From Undaria pinnatifida (lineage: Eukaryota > Sar > Phaeophyceae > Laminariales > Alariaceae): a stretch of DNA of 64,000 nt. Under the pieces are notes generated by a model. That model ran no database searches. It had not been told where the DNA came from and worked only from the letters and a program-made list of their open reading frames with translations. The DNA is taken from NCBI GenBank assembly GCA_012845835.1, contig JABAKD010000005.1, positions 7,320,655-7,384,654 of the forward strand. Direction: 5' to 3'. Positions 47,366-57,583 of the stretch are shown piece by piece (within the stretch, counting starts at the first letter, position 1; each line of letters begins with the position of its first letter). Both the position numbers and the translations under genes were made by a program.

Positions 47366-47877
47366 ATGGCTTTTGACCCTTCTCTCGAATACTCCACAGA
47401 CAAAGTGGTGTTATTTTGGCAGCCCCAATTCTATTTTCCGCCGTGGTCCCCTTCGTCGTTTGCCGTGGACGACATGCCATATTCTTGCGCGGAGCAGTAC
47501 ATGATGGCCGAAAAGAACAGGCGTTTCCAAGACCATCGAGCAGTAGGGCTCATCATATCATCGCTTAGTCCAAGCACACGCAAACGCATCGGTCGAGGCG
47601 TGCGCAATTTTGGCTCCGGTGTTGGGGACATAGAGAAGCAAAACGCCGTGTTATCTGGCACCTACGCCAAATTAACGCAGAATCCAGCCATAAAAAAATC
47701 ACCTTTTGAGCGTTGACATCAATCGTCTGGCTGAATCCAGCCCTCTGGACCCAGTGTGGGGCATTGGTCTCTGGGCGGATGTTCCGAGGGCCAACAACCC
47801 ATGCCAGGGGAGAGGAAAAACAACCCATGCCAGGGGAGAGGAAAAACTTGGTCGGTGAGGCACTTTCTGCAATGAGA
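47366..47877 (+). pseudogene. Broken NADAR (YbiA-like) domain gene
   Basis: From ATG 47366 the frame reads FPPWSPSSFAVDDMPYSCAE, QYMMAEK, RRFQDHRAV, RIGRGVRNFG and SGTYAKLTQNPAIK. This order (S-P-F-x-V-D, then AE-x-Y-M-M, R-x-F-x-D, G-R, K-F/L-x-Q-N-P) is the NADAR family. After a run of seven A (47692-47698) the family continues one frame over with AESSPLDPVWGIGLWADVPR. A 26-bp tandem duplication (47795-47846) then shifts the frame again before NLVGEALSAMR, the family's end. The domain is thus complete in length but split by two slippage-type changes. NADAR proteins act on ADP-ribose-linked substrates or riboflavin intermediates; the role here is unknown. The adjacent gypsy sequence suggests retroelement cargo. 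Confidence 0.75.
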
Positions 47878-48588
47878 CCGGGTCGGCACACCCGGCCTCC
47901 CCTAGTCGGTTCTGCACCTGCAGTGCGAATGCAAGAACCAAGAAATCTCGTCCACGACGAGGCCGGGCCGTTAACAGCGGCCAGCGCTCCCCAAGCTTTC
48001 CCTTCGGCGTTTCCGACCTATTTCTCGGGCGCGTTGGCCAATTAAAAGCCGTGGAGTTTTGGAGATAGCTCCTGGCGTCGGCCCTGACCCTGCGCTGTCA
48101 GAACACGGCCCCTGTTTCGTCGAGGGTACTGTGACGCTGGACGACGTTTCGTTCACTATGGAAATCGCGTATATCAGTTAAGCAACGCTCGGCTCGGAGA
48201 GGCACCCGACTCCTTTAGATTTGGGAACCGGCAGCATTGTTTGAGCTCCCAAAAGCCTCCGAGGGTACTGTGGGGAACAAACTTCCGCATATCCTCCGGC
48301 CACAAGACACAGGAGAGCATTGGCAAAGTGGGGACCCTCAATGCACGAGTCCAGCGATAGCTTAGGTTCGTCACCGCGTTCGATTGCACACTTGAGTACC
48401 GCAAAGGCAGCGCCAACGGCATGGCCGTTTTTTCCGGCCGTTTTCCAGAGCCTGCTACGGAGTACGACCGCAGTGGCTTGACAAACTTCAACCCCGTGGG
48501 GTTGACAAGCCTCAACCCCGTTGGAGATAGCGGTATCTACCTCCTACGGATCCGCGGGCAGCGCGCTCCCTCCTCGCCGATCCCAGGG
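47878..48588 (+). other. GC-rich, gag-like frames without clear identity
   Basis: Frame fragments such as GPCFVEGTVTLDDVSFTMEI (ending near 48180) sit between the NADAR domain and the next repeats. A link to a gag-protease region is possible but no D-S/T-G site is present. Confidence 0.3.
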
Positions 48589-48750
48589 GTCGGTTTAGGT
48601 GGACTTGCTCCCCTCGCCGAAAGCACGGTCTTGGGTGGGCTCGTGCCCCACACCGAAAGCACTGCTTTGGAAGGAGTCGATACCCTCGCCGAAAGCACGG
48701 CTCGTGCCCCGCACTGAACATGCTGCCTTGGGTGGGCTTCCTCTCACTTC
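48589..48750 (+). repeat. About four ~42-bp tandem units (GLAPLAEST peptide)
   Basis: Units contain CTCGCCGAAAGCACGG/ACACCGAAAGCACTG with GGGTGGGCT linkers, encoding GGL-PL/PH-xEST repeats of 14 residues in one frame. Confidence 0.6.
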
Positions 48751-49486
48751 TACCGCATTTCACGATTTTCGCACACACGAGCCACGCATAAGGATTGACG
48801 GCCTTTCTGCTTTGCCGGGGATTCGTCGCTCGTGTTTCTGCCTCTGTCGCCACTACCGAAGGCTGTACCGGCCGTGGGTCGATTTCGCCGCCGCTGACAC
48901 CGTTTTCGCTTCGGTTTCGCCATACCCATCGAGGGCGGCACGGGCTTTGCAGAAGCCCTGGCTGCAGCGACGCCCATCGCACAGCCGACTTATCTATCCC
49001 GGAACTCTACAATGGAGACGGCCCCCGCCTCGAGCGGTTCGACTGTGTCCGTCTCCGCCTTACGTGGCACTCCAGCCCCTCCGTTGTCGACGTTGCGCCG
49101 ACGAACAGCGACAGCAACGGGTAATGCACCCCCGCTGTATATTATGGATGATTCGGGCCCAGTGGGGCGCCTCGGCCATCTTCCAGACGAGGTACAACTC
49201 CGCCGCGAGTCCCGCGGCCGCGCTCGGCTCCGCCCGCCGCCGCGACCCCTGCTCTTGCCGACTCACCGGTCCGCACGGTGCCACTACCGTCCGACCGCGA
49301 CCACGCAGAGCCTATACGGGAACTCCTTTCTTACGGCTCACGCCTTCTCCTGGTGACACGCCGAATGCACATACAAGGTCGGACGCCCTCGGCGACGCTG
49401 CTGAATAGCGGTTCACTGATTCCGTCGCGCGTTATTTGCATGCCTATTGGAATCGATAGCAGCACGCTGAGGCGACGTGACACGCC

Positions 49487-50014
49487 ATGATGCGTTACGT
49501 CTCTATCGGCCGACAATCGGTCCTGCCGTCCGACGTTTTTGCGTGCTACCTCTCGAACAAGCGTCCATCCCTCTCAGACATCAAGGAGCTGGCGAGTAAG
49601 GGTCGACTACATACAACCGACGACGACATGGTCCTACTCGTCCGTGACCCGACACTGCCGCCAACAAGGCCTGCCAAACCCAACTCTGTGGGGCGAGCTG
49701 CTTGCTTGCTAAACGACGAGCCAGTTCGCATCTACGTTCCCCTGCTCATGCGCCCCTTGGATCATGCAAGCTTGTCACTCGACGGCCTCTTACCACCTTG
49801 GCACCACGCGCACGTTGCGCATGCTGGAGCGGTTTCTTTGTGGATTGGTATGAATGTGTGCACCCGGTGGTGGCTTCGCCACTGCTTGAAGTGCCAAGCG
49901 CGGAAAAGCCCACGGCTGACTGTCCGCTGGCCCATCATCCCAATGCCTCCATCGGAAGGTTCAGGTGTCGCCGTCAGTGTTGACTACTTCGGCCCCCGTC
50001 CGGTCACATCATGA
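49487..50014 (+). pseudogene. Gypsy integrase N-terminal part, ends at in-frame stop
   Basis: The frame carries MRYVSIGRQSVLPSDVFACY, TTDDDMVLLVRDPTLPP and NDEPVRIYVPLLMRP, then WWLRHCLKCQARK, the C-x2-C of the HHCC zinc site. The His part appears out of frame or mutated, since the expected H-x-G spacing is not readable. It ends VSVDYFGP, holding the first catalytic Asp, followed by a TGA at 50012 after GPRPVTS. Beyond the stop the same frame resumes with GNTYILLFTDRFSR, so the stop is a lesion and not the natural end. Confidence 0.7.
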
Positions 50015-50053
50015 GGCAACACCTACATCCTGCTGTTCACCGATCGCTTCAGT

Positions 50054-50360
50054 CGTCCGGGGCCGACATGTTCCCCGTCACTGCCGCTGAGTTCACCGCG
50101 GAGGGTATAGCCAATATCCTCGTGAACCAATACATCTCCTCGTGGGGGTTCCCGCGCACCATACTCTCGGACAACGGACTGCAGTCCTGCTCCAAGCTTT
50201 CGCAAGCTGTGTATCAGCTGTTGGGCGTGCATAAGCTTTCTACAAGCTCTTATCATCTCAACTGTAACGGGGGCGTTGAGTGGGTAAACTACACTATGGT
50301 CCAAATGCTGGCTATGGTCGTCAACGAGCGACAAGACGATTGGGCTTGCATCTGCCCCAC
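50054..50360 (+). pseudogene. Gypsy integrase catalytic core, second frame
   Basis: After a frame change near 50060 the core reads ADMFPVTAAEFTAEGIANIL, WGFPRTILSDNGLQ (second Asp) and NCNGGVEWVN (the catalytic Glu; the usual following Arg is Trp). It then shifts frame again near 50345, where NERQDDW passes into the downstream frame. With VDYFGP upstream, the D, D, E set is present but spread over two frames. Confidence 0.7.
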
Positions 50361-51690
50361 GTCGAATTCGATTACAACAATTCAGTCAGCGCGGCGACAG
50401 TTCTGGCGCCCAACGAGGTCCACATGGGCAGACTCCCACGGCTCCCCCTGACGGTTTTCGACCGCACTGGTGTCGTGGGATACCAGGGTCTGACCAGTGA
50501 CCACCTGGCCTATTGCGGCTTGGCCACCGACCGGCAAAAGCGCGCGAACGACATTGTCCGTGCACACGATGCCCTCACCGTTTCCCGTGTTAACCGCAGA
50601 AACTTCACCCTCGCCGACGCGCTGCGTCCAGCACCTAACTTTGCTGTGGGTGGTTGGGCATTGGTTTACAATTCTGTCTCTACCATCCGCCAGGATGTGA
50701 AAGCGAACACCGACGCCAAGGTACTCAAGGCCAAACTTGCGCTCAACTGGACGGGCCTGTACAAGATCCTGGAAGTCGGTCCCTTCTCAGCCGCCGAGAC
50801 CCCGGAAGGTTCGCCGCTCGGGAGCAACCTCCTCTATTCGGATCTCCCTTCCGACCTGCCCGGTTCGGATGCTCGTCGGCGTGTGGCCATCGAGCACTGC
50901 AAACGGTGCGCCAACCCCCAAGATAGCGGGGACATTCCCAAATACCTACCAGCCGGGATGACGCAGTACGTGCTCAACAAGTTTTCCAATAAGTCCCCGC
51001 CGTACCACGTCACTCAAGACGACGTTTCGACCCCCCTCCAACGGCTGGAGGTGGAGCAGATCACTGGTCATCAGTCGGTACGGGGGCGAGGTGGCGTCAT
51101 TGCGGTGTTATACAAGACGCATTGGGCGGGACTCTCCGAACCTTCCTGGGAGCGGGAAATGAACCTCTACCTCTCCCGCTCCCGCACTTTGCGTTATTGG
51201 GCTGAAACCCCGGACCAGAACCGCCAAAACAACCGCCTCTACCGCCGAATGCGGATCGGGGCGGCACAGCGCGAGCTCTCCCGCAACAACGGGGAACGTT
51301 TCCTAGCGCCGGGCTACCCTTGTGTTCCCCGCGCCAATTGGCTCCGTCGCTACCACGGCACAGTACTTCTTCAGGGAGCCCACTTTTGGTACAGGGGAGA
51401 CGATGGATTATGGTGGCTTGGAAAAATCAGCGCGAGCATTACCGAGGACAAGGTATACCTGGTCAGCTTTCTGGACGACCCGGGACCGATTAAACTTCCT
51501 CTCCCCCGTCGCGCTACACGAATTCGACGGGAGCCGTACGAGGCTCTTGGTGCCTGCAAGTTCACATTGCCAGTGCGTGTCCTTGGGGAATCCAACGTAA
51601 CGTTACGGATCTCGAGGCGCAGCCGTGGCCAGTTGACTTTCAAGCCGCCTCCGCTCCTCGATAGTTCTTCATTCTATAGGGTTATGAGGT
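50350..51690 (+). pseudogene. Gypsy integrase C-terminal part with chromodomain and Tudor-like tail
   Basis: One long frame (open to 52274) gives HLPHVEFDYNNSVSAATVLA and NEVHMGRLPRLPL (end of the core), then KAKLALNWTGLYKILEVGP, the GPY/F-like module. Next is a chromodomain with RLEVEQITGHQ and VLYKTHWAGLSEPSWEREMN (the W-x-G-...-P-x-W-E pattern). About 100 residues later comes GAHFWYRGDDGLWWLGKI, then VYLVSFLDDPGPIKLPL, a compact aromatic-rich module resembling Tudor/Agenet-type readers. The natural C-terminus is probably near 51690; the rest looks non-coding. Chromodomains steer integration to modified histones in chromovirus-type gypsy elements; a Tudor-like partner is inference. Confidence 0.65.
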
Positions 51691-52537
51691 TTGAGTTTTG
51701 TCTTTGGGTTGTTCGTAATGTTCTGAGAGTCTTCGTCGGGTTTTGGGGCGGTTCATTTTTTTTTTCTTTCTTTGTTTCCTGCCGAGCCCCCTGCTCAGTG
51801 CCGGGCCAGGGTGCGGGTAAAACGCCGCTATCTGAGGCGCAGGGCTGTCGCTTTTTCGTCGTTGTTCAAGTTCGCCCTGCCGACGCCCTCCTCAGCCCAG
51901 AGCCGAGGGGTGACCAGGGTACCCTGTTCGCGCGTAACGTGGTACAGGGCTATGTACGGGCCTGTGTGTCATCTTTTACTTTTTTGTATGTTGTATTTGC
52001 TCTAAATTGTTTTTTGGCTAAACACTTTCCCCCCTCGCGGGGCTGTAGGTTTTGCCACCTTCCATCCCGGGTATTTATCGTTTCCTCGGCTAGCCCCCAG
52101 CCATGCCGATGGCCCGCAGGAGGTTTTTCGCATGACTTATCCCTTGTGTTAGCGCCTGTGTTCCCCTCCATGTCGACGAGGGCTCGCTTTGCCATAGTAC
52201 CTTTTCTGTGGTTAGTTTGCCGCAGAGCCTTTCCTGCCCCCCTCGCCACACCGGCGGTGTGCGGCAGGTTCTAGAACCTTTTCTGCCCCCCCCCTCGCCA
52301 CACCGGCACACCGGCGGTACGCGGCAGGTTTTTGATGGGTGGCTTTTGCCTTGTTGTAGGGTCTGCGTTTCCTTCAACTGCTTTTCTTCGCGTGTTCCTG
52401 GCTCCAAAGTCAGGTCGTTAGAGGTGTGGGAATGGGTTTTGAGGAGCCGCATCTTCGACTCATGGTCTAGTTCGTAGGAACGAAGTTTCCCCGAATCTCC
52501 CATATTTCTGCATATTCGGCTTATCAGGGTGGGCTAG

Positions 52538-52807
52538 TGTTAAGATACGGCCTCGAAAGGCCTGTAATTATCCGTATTTGAGATCATTTGGATGGATTTC
52601 GTATGATAAGGTTGGCGATTTATATTCGGGACAGTCAGGAAATAGATCGGAGGCAGGTGCCTCCGATCTCAGAAGCTATCCGGGGTTCTGGTGGAATCGA
52701 ATAAAGCTACGTCTCTACGAAGGCAAACAAAGTGAGTACTCTCCGAGGACCTGCTCAATTGGCAGACCTGCAGGGGGCACTCTGTGTCCCCACCCTATAA
52801 CCTTACA
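52538..52807 (+). repeat. 3' LTR of gypsy element 2
   Basis: TGTTAAGATACGG start and CTTACA end. It matches the element 1 LTRs with about a dozen differences and keeps the hairpin (52645-52668) with a changed loop. Confidence 0.85.
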
Positions 52808-53405
52808 TCACCCAAAAACTGACTTTGGAAATATGAAATCGCAACCTGATGGGCATTCTTATGGCCTGGGTACAAAATCAACTATATTGCCAAACACAAA
52901 AGGTACTCCGGTGATACTGGGCAATGTAGTGTAGTGATTAGTGTAGTGATTAGTGTAGTGATTATTAAATAGTGTAGTGATTAGTTAAGGCACCTCGTGA
53001 GTCAAAAATAGCTTGGCCAAGAAGTGCCACCCATCCCTATCGCAGCACGTATCTCAAGTCAATGTTTTGCTTCGGACGTGTTTTGTGGTAGTCATTCAGA
53101 GGATGACTTGAGGTTTTATAGGGAGCAGCCGGGTGAGGCGTGAGACGTTAACAGCCCGTTTCGGACATGAGAGGGAAAGAGCTACCGATCGAAATGACAA
53201 CTACCCCATCGGCCACCCGAGGCAGCCTTGGACTACGTGGGTAAGTCAAGGGTGAAAACTGCAATTCTTTTTTCGAATGATTGAATCCCTGTCCACATTT
53301 GTTTTTCGCACCCTATTCCCTACAACGGAGTACTGTCCTTACTCTGGCTGAGCACCGTTCGCTCCACGCGCGTGCGCTCTCTTGACGCACTTCTTGCCGA
53401 TAATA
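52808..53405. other. No gene recognised; short TAGTGTAGTGAT repeats
   Basis: Bases 52925-52987 carry four TAGTGTAGTGATTA-type units. Nothing else is recognisable. Confidence 0.45.
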
Positions 53406-53740
53406 TCACGGGATCCTTACCGGCAAGATGAGCGTTAACAGACAAAATCTCCAGGGGGGCGCCCTCTTGGTCTCGACGCTACTATAGTGCGGAAGTCGAC
53501 GATGCTCCCAGTCGAAGTCTTCCACTCGGCCCCAAAGAACGGGTCGTTCAACACAAGGGCCCCCCGGTCCTGATTGTTTCTTCAGGAAGTCCGTTATGCT
53601 GAAGTTACTCGGCCCCAAAGAAGGGGTCGTCCAAGACAAGGGCTCCCCGGTTCTGAGTGTTTCTTCAGGAAATCCGTTATGCTGAAGTTACAGTCGAACC
53701 TTGTCGGCATCTTCGGGTCACTCAGAAGTATTACGACATT
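53406..53740 (-). pseudogene. Duplicated exon remnant related to the exon at 1-93
   Basis: On the minus strand TRFDCNFSITDFLKKH is followed by an 83-bp tandem duplication (53525-53607 and 53608-53690) that repeats NFSITDFLKK and, in a shifted frame, LDDPFFGAE. 83 is not a multiple of three, so the duplication itself breaks the frame. The last unit continues as an open frame to 53406. The exon at 1-93 has SFFGVD then TRFDRNFSITDFLE, the same two blocks. Family unknown. Confidence 0.5.
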
Positions 53741-54700
53741 CGCTTTTCACAGCCATCGATAAGAGGTCGACTAGGTCCGACCGCAACCCCAGCACAAACT
53801 CCTCTTGTTCAAGGTAAACATTGCGACCACGGTGGCCCTTTCTCTGGTGAGTTTGTCGGCCATCGAGGACGAGGAATCGGCCGTTCCGTGCCGGACATGC
53901 ATCTAGCCGCAAAAATAATGCCGGCTAAGGACGGGTGTCATCGCATCGAAGTCGAGGTTTGTGCAGTCATTTGGAGCGATAAAGTGAGGGAAGAGAAGGA
54001 AGGGGATGAGAAGTTAAGCGTTTCAATTGCCCGCTTCCATTGGTGTGCTATGGGAGAGTCTCTGAGTCCCCACTCTTCCCCACATAATGAGCACCACACC
54101 CCCTCACGCCCTTCCTTCTGGGAGTCGTGTCTTAAATGGGATTTCTATTGCCCCTCCGTCGTGCCCACGAGAAACTGCCGTGATGCAATCGACAGTCTTT
54201 ACGTTGGCGTGCCTCTCGCAATTCGGTCGTACCTAGCATCGTCGGTAATGCCTGTATTTCTACATGCCCAGCCAATCAGTGCAGGCACATTCGCACGTCA
54301 CACATCGCAAAAGCACTCGGGCCATCATTCAATATTCAACACGTTATTTTCAAGGACAAAACGAAGTCCGTCGACGCAAAGCGAACCAATACCTCTGTTC
54401 TCGGCGTCGCTGCATACTCTTGCATGCGCATATACTGTCGCCACTCTTGTAGCTGCACATCCCCCCCCGCTCTCTTTGCCTGTGGTGTACTCCGGACAAC
54501 GCTGGCCTCCTCCGTATTGCTGCACACTGATAGCCTCTGTGCCGATGCCCGGCCTGCGTGGGTAAATTGTGGCGGCGTGCTTGCTCCACCACAAGCGGGT
54601 TCGTGCACGTAACCTGTTAGTTAGAATACCTACCCGTTGAACTGCTTCAGTCATTGCGAATCAAATGGTTTAACGGGCAGAGATTCTTAACAATAAATAG
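53741..54700. other. Long frames on both strands, no recognised gene
   Basis: A 302-codon plus-strand frame spans 53657-54565 but runs antisense through the duplicated exon remnant and has no domain-like pattern. Frames of about 100 codons exist opposite it. GC-rich codon-neutral sequence is the simpler explanation. Confidence 0.35.
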
Positions 54701-54918
54701 CTACTGTAACAACAGATATACACATCTTGGAGTTCGTCGAATCTCGCGAGCGTAGCATTGGTCTCCGGGGTCAATCCCCTTGCCACGGATTTTTTTAGGG
54801 GAACGGAGAACCTTGGGGCCTTTTCAACCCAGGAAAAGTGACTGATGATGCCGGGACTTGAACCGACGCACCCATGGTTCAGAAGCGTGTGATCTACCCG
54901 CCAAGCCACAGTCACGGC
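54701..54918 (-). mobile_element. tRNA-derived SINE, copy S2
   Basis: On the minus strand the head has TGGCTTGGCGGGTAGATCA (A box), CTTCTGAACCATGGG (anticodon-arm-like) and GGTTCAAGTCC (B box). The tail has GGAGACCAATGCT, GCGAGATTCGACGAACTCCA and GTGTATAT as in copy S1. The acceptor stem does not pair, so it is not a tRNA gene. Confidence 0.65.
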
Positions 54919-55097
54919 CATTTGGTCTAGGTTGAAAACAAACGGAAGGATGTTGTCTTCCCTAGACCAATCGAGGGCGAAGGGAGAGCCCCGGGGATAG
55001 TGCCGACGAGATTGGGCGTTGCGAACCCTGTTCGCAAAACCCACACAACTAACAAGCCCGAACTTGTATATATTGTTGGTTTTAATTTCTGTCCTTG

Positions 55098-55150
55098 AGC
55101 TACCTCAGTCACTGAGACTGAAGTAGCTCAGCGGGTAGAGCTCCCGACTA
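55098..55150 (+). repeat. Hairpin with tRNA D-arm-like sequence
   Basis: GAGCTACCTCAGTC pairs with GACTGAAGTAGCTC across a 5-base loop, followed by GTAGCTCAGCGGGTAGAGC. It resembles the hairpin at 36299-36370. No B box follows, so it is a fragment. Confidence 0.45.
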
Positions 55151-56472
55151 GTAATAACATTAACCTACGGCGTTAGTCGCCGGTAAGGGTGACGCAAGCC
55201 GAGGGGCCGACTTGTTCCTCCACCACAGGAAATCTACGAAATGCTTTGGGGATACCGACCACGTTGATGAACGTGGTGCTTCCGACTGCATCCAGACAGG
55301 GTTCCACAGTTGGCAGCGGCCAGCCCTTAAAGACATGAGCTGTTGAGGATGTTGTGTTAACCGACCCGCAAACGGGGAGCTTCCGTTCTTCGTTGCAAAT
55401 ATGGTGTACGGACCAACCCGAGGACTGCGCATGACGCTCTTTAATGATGTTATAGACTATACAAGCATGTCTTGTAAACACTTCTTTGTAATAGTGCAGT
55501 GCGCGGGTTGGTACGGTAAAGGCACGGTAGACAGGGCGGGAACCGGAGGGAAGGGAAATCCCAACTTAACAGTAGTCATTCGTAGACAAGAAATTACGGG
55601 ATGGTGTCGTGCGAATCGCTCCATGACAGCAGCTTGTTGGTCCGGCGTGAGCGTGGTACCAGTGAATGCTTTGGGTAGTACCCAGCAGGTATTTAAGCTC
55701 CAATATAGCTCGGCTTCGCTCAGCGGGGGTAGCCGTTTTTTGTTGTTGTATAGTTGACATGAACTTGATCGGGAGGCACACTAGTCTAAATATCCAGGTG
55801 CAAACCGGGCGGAAGGACAGCAACATCGGGAGGTGGGTTCGCGACCCGGGACTGCAACCGATCCACTAACAGCGTACCGAGTAGACGACAGACAAAATGC
55901 AATATTTGATCAAACGCAGCAAGCAGGACCATCGGGTTGGACCATTTCAAGCTCAGAAAATACACCAGGTCCGACTACATCATTGCATATTTTTGCGCAG
56001 GTTGATAGTCGTCAAACGCCAACACAGGGTTTGAGCACTGATTAAAAAAAATCTACGTTGGTTTAGCTGGACAGCAGCAACTACCAGGGAACGAGCTGTT
56101 GATGCGCCGGCCAGGATGATGAGCATGTACAACAGATGGCCCGCAAGGAATAAAAGACGATGGCAAGCACGATGACTGCTTTTCTCGATCATGATGACAC
56201 GATATTCAAGAGGCAGGAGCTCACACCACAGTGAGGGACTACCGACGCTTTGGCTTATCAGGTGACTTCGCCTTAGGTCGACGGGAAAACATCAAACTCC
56301 TACAGTAACCAGGCATCGACAAACACTTTTGCTACTCGGAACACAAGAGCTTTACAGGAGATACCTAAACTAAGTAACTTTCACAGTTTTGGCAGAGTTG
56401 CATGGGAGTTTTTCATAATACAGACGAGATGACAAATCCCCGCCAGATATAGCGATTTATTCCGCACCACAA
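55151..56472. other. No gene recognised
   Basis: A 102-codon minus-strand frame at 55173-55481 has exon-like composition (GSTTFINVVGIPKAFRRFPV) but no identifiable family or splice support. Confidence 0.3.
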
Positions 56473-56811
56473 TCAGTTGCCGATGGGGCCGAATATTGAA
56501 AGGTCGCGGTCTGGAGACATCGACATGTAAACCACTTCGTTTTTGCGCCACAGCGCAGAGACGTGCCTTCGAGGCAAGTCGACGAGGGGAAAAACCCTGG
56601 GCTCTCTTCCGGCGATAAAAATGAAAGCACGCGCCGTAGTGGGGAGAGGTAAGGTATGCCTGTTATGTGACCCCGGATGTTCGTTACGACAAAGGATGGA
56701 GGCGGAGAAAAAATGCCAAGGGGACGTGTAAGAAGGGCAAAAAGGAGCAACAAACGCATAATCCTGAATTGTTTTATTTTCGGTGGACACCGAATGCCGA
56801 GACTCAGACAT
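56473..56811 (-). CDS. Candidate last exon of an unidentified gene
   Basis: The minus-strand frame is open for 112 codons and ends ...SPDRDLSIFGPIGN with a TGA at 56473. An AATAAA lies 12-17 bases beyond (56456-56461), a good distance for a polyadenylation signal. The final ~50 residues (RAFIFIAGREPRVFPLVDLP, then WRKNEVVYMSM) look protein-like. A TTTATCG...CCCAG or earlier pyrimidine-rich acceptor could start the exon. No upstream exon or family was recognised. Confidence 0.3.
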   Translation of the reverse strand: MSESRHSVSTENKTIQDYAFVAPFCPSYTSPWHFFSASILCRNEHPGSHNRHTLPLPTTARAFIFIAGREPRVFPLVDLPRRHVSALWRKNEVVYMSMSPDRDLSIFGPIGN

Positions 56812-57020
56812 GTACAGAAGTTTTACAGTATACGGACGGGACTAGCAAGGCTTGCGCTCAGAGCTATGGTCAAGACGAGACGGGCATGACATCGTCGGCA
56901 ACCCGTCAGCACTTGGGATATAGATCTTCAATACGGAGGTAAGATCAAGAAAAAAGTTTTCCGGACCCTTTGGACATTTTTTGGATCTTCAAAATGACGA
57001 GACACCTGACTTGTCATCAT

Positions 57021-57216
57021 GGTTGTAACGAAGACCACTGATAGGGACAGCTTACGCTATACCTACAATGGGACCCGAAGGGTGCGCCAGCTAGCGTTGG
57101 GCTGCGAAAGCAACTGAGGTAAATCGACACACGACGCGTATGAAAATACGTGGAAGTGTGGTAAAAACTAAAGCTTTATTTTTCCCATCCGCCGGAGGAT
57201 TAAAAAAAAAAAAAAA
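57021..57216 (+). mobile_element. A-tailed retroposon, full-length copy R3
   Basis: It runs from GGTTGTAACGAAGACCACTG through CCGAAGGGTGCGCCAGCTAG to CATCCGCCGGAGGATT and 15 A. It is the same as R1 over its whole length, in the opposite orientation. No frame is conserved, so it is a non-coding SINE-like unit or the 3' end of a LINE. Confidence 0.7.
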
Positions 57217-57556
57217 GGTGAGCCCTTGGGAGTCATGACCGCGTTGACGTTCGCGTTGCGATTGGCGAGAGATCGATGACTCGAGCTCGGTCGCAGAGTG
57301 CTTCCAATATCACACAAGCATATGCATCGTGCCGTGGTGGCAGTACCAGCGAGGTCGTTGCCTTGTGTTTGCGGACTCATTAAACACAGTAGTAGTAGCG
57401 TCCCTGGCGGAGGTGACATGTCGCCAGACATTGTTTTTCTTTATTATTTATTATTTTAGACTCTAGAACGTGTGTGGACACCCGGCAATTTGAAATTGGG
57501 TGAACAGGCTGGGTACAGCAGTTTTGCTTGATGCATTCATCAAATACATACAGTAT

Positions 57557-57583
57557 TGTTGTTGTTGTTGTTGTTGTTGTTGT
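57557..57583 (+). repeat. (TTG)n microsatellite
   Basis: About nine GTT/TTG units just upstream of dispersed repeat copy 2. Confidence 0.9.

Larger units (their letters stand above)
48990..52807 (+). mobile_element. Decayed Ty3/gypsy-like retrotransposon (element 2), 5' LTR missing
   Basis: In order: a gag-like segment (IPELYNGDGPRLERF near 49 kb), a pre-integrase region, the integrase zinc-binding and core regions, a chromodomain, a Tudor-like tail, a pyrimidine-rich 3' non-coding region with CGCCACACCGGCGG repeats, the purine tract AGGGTGGGCTAG and a 3' LTR (52538-52807). Sequence shared with element 1 at both ends identifies the family. No matching LTR was seen upstream within the window, and reverse transcriptase and RNase H are missing between gag and integrase. 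One in-frame stop and at least two frameshifts break the integrase. Confidence 0.75.

Noticed and set aside
45970..49000. 5' LTR of gypsy element 2
   Set aside because: No sequence matching TGTTAAGATACGG or the LTR hairpin was seen upstream of 49 kb.
53657..54565. 302-codon plus-strand frame
   Set aside because: It starts antisense to the duplicated exon remnant, has no domain-like pattern, and frames of similar quality lie opposite it.
54841..54918. tRNA gene on the minus strand
   Set aside because: A and B boxes are present but acceptor strands and anticodon stem do not pair; the tail matches the SINE copy at 34.2 kb.
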